Origin: Petaurus breviceps papuanus
Lineage: Eukaryota > Chordata > Mammalia > Diprotodontia > Petauridae
DNA: 64,000 nucleotides
Assembly: GCA_028583685.1 (NCBI GenBank)
Contig: JAMXIF010000228.1
Coordinates: 984,905-1,048,904 of the forward strand
Direction of reading: 5' to 3'
The notes beneath the pieces were generated by a model, which was not told the origin of the DNA, ran no database searches, and was given only the letters and a program-made list of their open reading frames with translations. Below are positions 61,845 to 64,000 of the stretch, in pieces (the stretch's first letter is position 1; the number at the start of each line of letters is the position of its first letter). The translations under genes were made by a program, and so were the position numbers.

Positions 61845-62275
61845 AGTGACTTCTTTTTGTCTCCTGGATTAAATAGAAATTTCCCTCTTTAGCTTTTAAA
61901 TTCCTTTAAGCCTCAGTTCTAGAGGCGGCTAAGTGGTGCAGTGAATAGAGCACCGGGCACTGGCCCTGAAGTCAGGAGGATCTGAGTTCAAATCCAGCCT
62001 CAGACATTTAACACTTACTAGCCATGTTACCTTGGGCAAATCACTTAACCCCAATTGCCCTGCCTTCTCTTCTCCAAAAAATAAAAAAATCCCCCAAAAC
62101 AGACAATTTTAACTTGACTTTCCATTGTTGTACATTGTTGTACATTGCTTTCATTCTCACACTTTGGTCGAGCCAATCTGTCCTCTGCTTCTCACACATG
62201 ATACTACATCTTCCATCTTCATGCCTTTCTGCTGTCTATTCTGTGTATCTGTGATGCTGTCCCTCATTCCCAGAA
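61845..62275 (+). repeat. L2 LINE relic split by a SINE
   Basis: 'GATTAAATAGAAATTTCCCTC', 'AGCTTTTAAATTCCTTTAAG' and, after the SINE, 'CACACATGATACTACATCTTC' and 'TTTCTGCTGTCTATTCTG' follow L2 3'-region text. Confidence 0.5.
61923..62092 (+). mobile_element. tRNA-derived short SINE
   Basis: AGAGGCGGCTAAGTGGTGCA head, 'GAAGTCAGGAGGATCTGAG', 'GGGCAAATCACTTAACCCC' and an A-rich tail. Inserted in the L2 relic. Target duplication not clear. Confidence 0.88.
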
Positions 62276-62279
62276 GTCT

Positions 62280-62377
62280 GGAAAGGTAGGAGATGAGTAG
62301 GTTGTAAAGGATTTTAAGAAGCAAACAGAAGATTTTTATATTTCACGGTCTTGGATGGTATAGGGAGCCACTGGAAT

Positions 62378-62408
<31 letters not shown>

Positions 62409-63000
62409 TTGTGTGGTGTATTATGATCAGCCCTGTACTTTAGGAAGGTTACTTGGACAGCTGAGTAGAGGAAGGATGGATGTGGGGATAAAAATGAACT
62501 AGGGATTACAATAATCCAGGTGAGTGGTACAGAGGAGTTGTATTAGGGTGATGGCCATGTGATTATGGAGGAGACATTTAGGAGAGATGTTATGAAGACA
62601 GACATGACAAAATGTGAGGTGAATGGCCACTAAGGTGATGGAGATGGGTAACTGGGAAGATGGTGGTGCCCTCTAAAGTAATAACAAAGGTGGGGAGAGT
62701 TTTGGGGGAAAGACAGTGGGTTATATTTTGGAAATATAAATTTGACATGTCAACCAGATGTCTAGTTTGAAATGTTCAAGAGGCAGTTGGAGAGGTGAGA
62801 CTGGAGCTCAGGAGAAAGACTTAGAGCTGGATATATATGCATTGGGGGAGGGGGTGTTCTATTGCCTGCACAGGTTAGCTACACTGTTTCTGGAAGGATT
62901 GTGATGATGTAGAATGGAAGGAAGTGACTCAGACAGACTATGGAGGATGTGAATACATTCTGCAATCGATTCTGGTCAACTCAGCACATGGGTAAAAATC
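62280..63000 (+). repeat. Ancient interspersed repeat, unassigned family, copy B
   Basis: 'GGATGGTATAGGGAGCCACTGG', a (TG)n run at 62383-62410, 'GGGAAGATGGTGGTGCCC' and 'GGCAGTTGGAGAGGTGAGAC' parallel copy A. Diverged. Confidence 0.6.
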
Positions 63001-63004
63001 AAGG

Positions 63005-64000
63005 GTATGCCCATGGCTGTGTGTAACTGAAATGGAGTGGAAGAAGCCATTGGGTGCTGAACTCAGGAAGAAAGGTCTTGAGGGCTGAGAGGATCTGAAC
63101 TAGGATCTGAACTGGGTGAGGTCAGCGGGTAATCACAACTTCATGAAACATGTGAAAAAACAGATCCGTTACAAAAGAAATGAACATGCATGTAGAACCT
63201 TAAGCAAGTACAAAGGGTTCACCATCCAAACAGAAGCTTGCGTATTTATGAAATTACAACAAAAGGGAGAAACAGAAATTTCTGCCTAAATGGGAGTGGC
63301 AGGGGAGGGGGGAAAATCATGAATAATTAAGGCAGCAAAAGCAGCGTTCTTTTCCATTGGGAACTGCTGCGCTATGAAGATAAGACACTCTGCTTATCTA
63401 CAAAGGTCCCAGCTACACAAGCAGTTTCCCAGTCTACTGTACACTGACTAGTATCCATCTTGACTCCCAAGGACACATAGGTAGCTTGGGGTGCAAATGA
63501 CCAATTACATGAGCTCAGGGGAAGACAGAGAGCATGAGCCTCAAAAGAGGAGAGGTTGCTGAATGATAGAGGTAGAAGGAGAGCTAGGAAGTGGTAATGG
63601 GTTACAAGAATTCTAACTCCTTCATCACAGAATTGGGGTATAAGTGAAAGTACAGCCATTAATGTAAGAAGTAGGAAAAGAAACAACGGAAAGGATCCTG
63701 GTCTCAGTAAGTGTTAGAAAAAGGAAAGCAGCGTGAAAGGAGGAGATTTCAGATGAAAGGGAGTCTGTTTATTTTGTATCAGGAAGTCCAGAAAGCACAG
63801 TGGAAGGGAGTGGGATATCAGCGGATAGGGTGAAGGGGATGGAATGAGGGAGCACACCACCGATTTTGGCAAAGGGATTTGTTTTACACAGCCAGGGTTC
63901 AGTTTCACAAGAATGAGGACAATAGGAGAGGATGGAATACACTAGTGATTAGGGAAATCCAGGTGGAGTAACAGGGAGGTTCCCAGATAAAAGCAGCTGA
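63005..64000. other. No gene recognised
   Basis: Purine-rich sequence. Parts of 63530-63850 may continue the unassigned repeat family. No exon seen. Confidence 0.35.

Overview
This is vertebrate nuclear DNA, almost certainly from a marsupial. It is dense in tRNA-derived SINEs with the 'GGGCAGCTAGGTGGC' head, longer MAR1-type CORE-SINEs, L1 and HAL1 LINEs of marsupial type, MIR/THER1 and L2 fossils, several solo LTRs, long microsatellites and one 400-base assembly gap. A second SINE family ('GGGGCGGCCAGGTGGCTCAGCGAG') may point to an Australian lineage, but I cannot fix the species.

The only host protein genes I can support are KRAB-C2H2 zinc-finger genes, at three stages of life. (1) An intact-looking minus-strand gene, coding exons 60997-52788, reads in one frame across four exons with canonical splice sites. 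It has KRAB-A, KRAB-B and an array of ten good fingers. (2) A plus-strand gene, about 30.3-40.9 kb, converges on it. Its leader exon, KRAB-B exon and splice phases survive, but its KRAB-A box and finger array are damaged, so it is a decaying gene or recent pseudogene. (3) A minus-strand fossil has a KRAB-A exon split by a solo LTR at 10.0-10.8 kb and finger-exon relics at 1.66-2.4 kb. Another finger relic lies at 45.8-46.5 kb.

Layout: 0-1.5 kb is GC-rich, with a minisatellite of GTTGCC..GGTTAC motifs running into a CpG island that has CRE, Sp1 and NRF1-like sites. At 4.8-9.2 kb an old L1 hosts a complete HAL1 element (5860-8846) flanked by CAGGATCTT repeats. 13.1-21.8 kb holds SINEs, a 7SL RNA retrocopy (14.74-15.04 kb) and LTRs, including two copies of one young LTR in opposite orientation. 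22.5-28.1 kb is best read as one L1 whose 5' part was inverted on insertion. 30-41 kb is the decaying KRAB-ZNF gene with several LTRs in its introns. 41-52 kb is LINE, SINE and LTR debris. 52.7-61 kb is the intact gene, followed by old repeats to the end.

No operon-like logic applies. The genes are presumably DNA-binding repressors that recruit TRIM28 through KRAB, in a neighbourhood crowded with the kind of retroelements such proteins usually silence. Two structures stand out among the repeats: a dimeric SINE, seen twice with each dimer inside one target-site duplication, and a chimeric two-family SINE inside one duplication.
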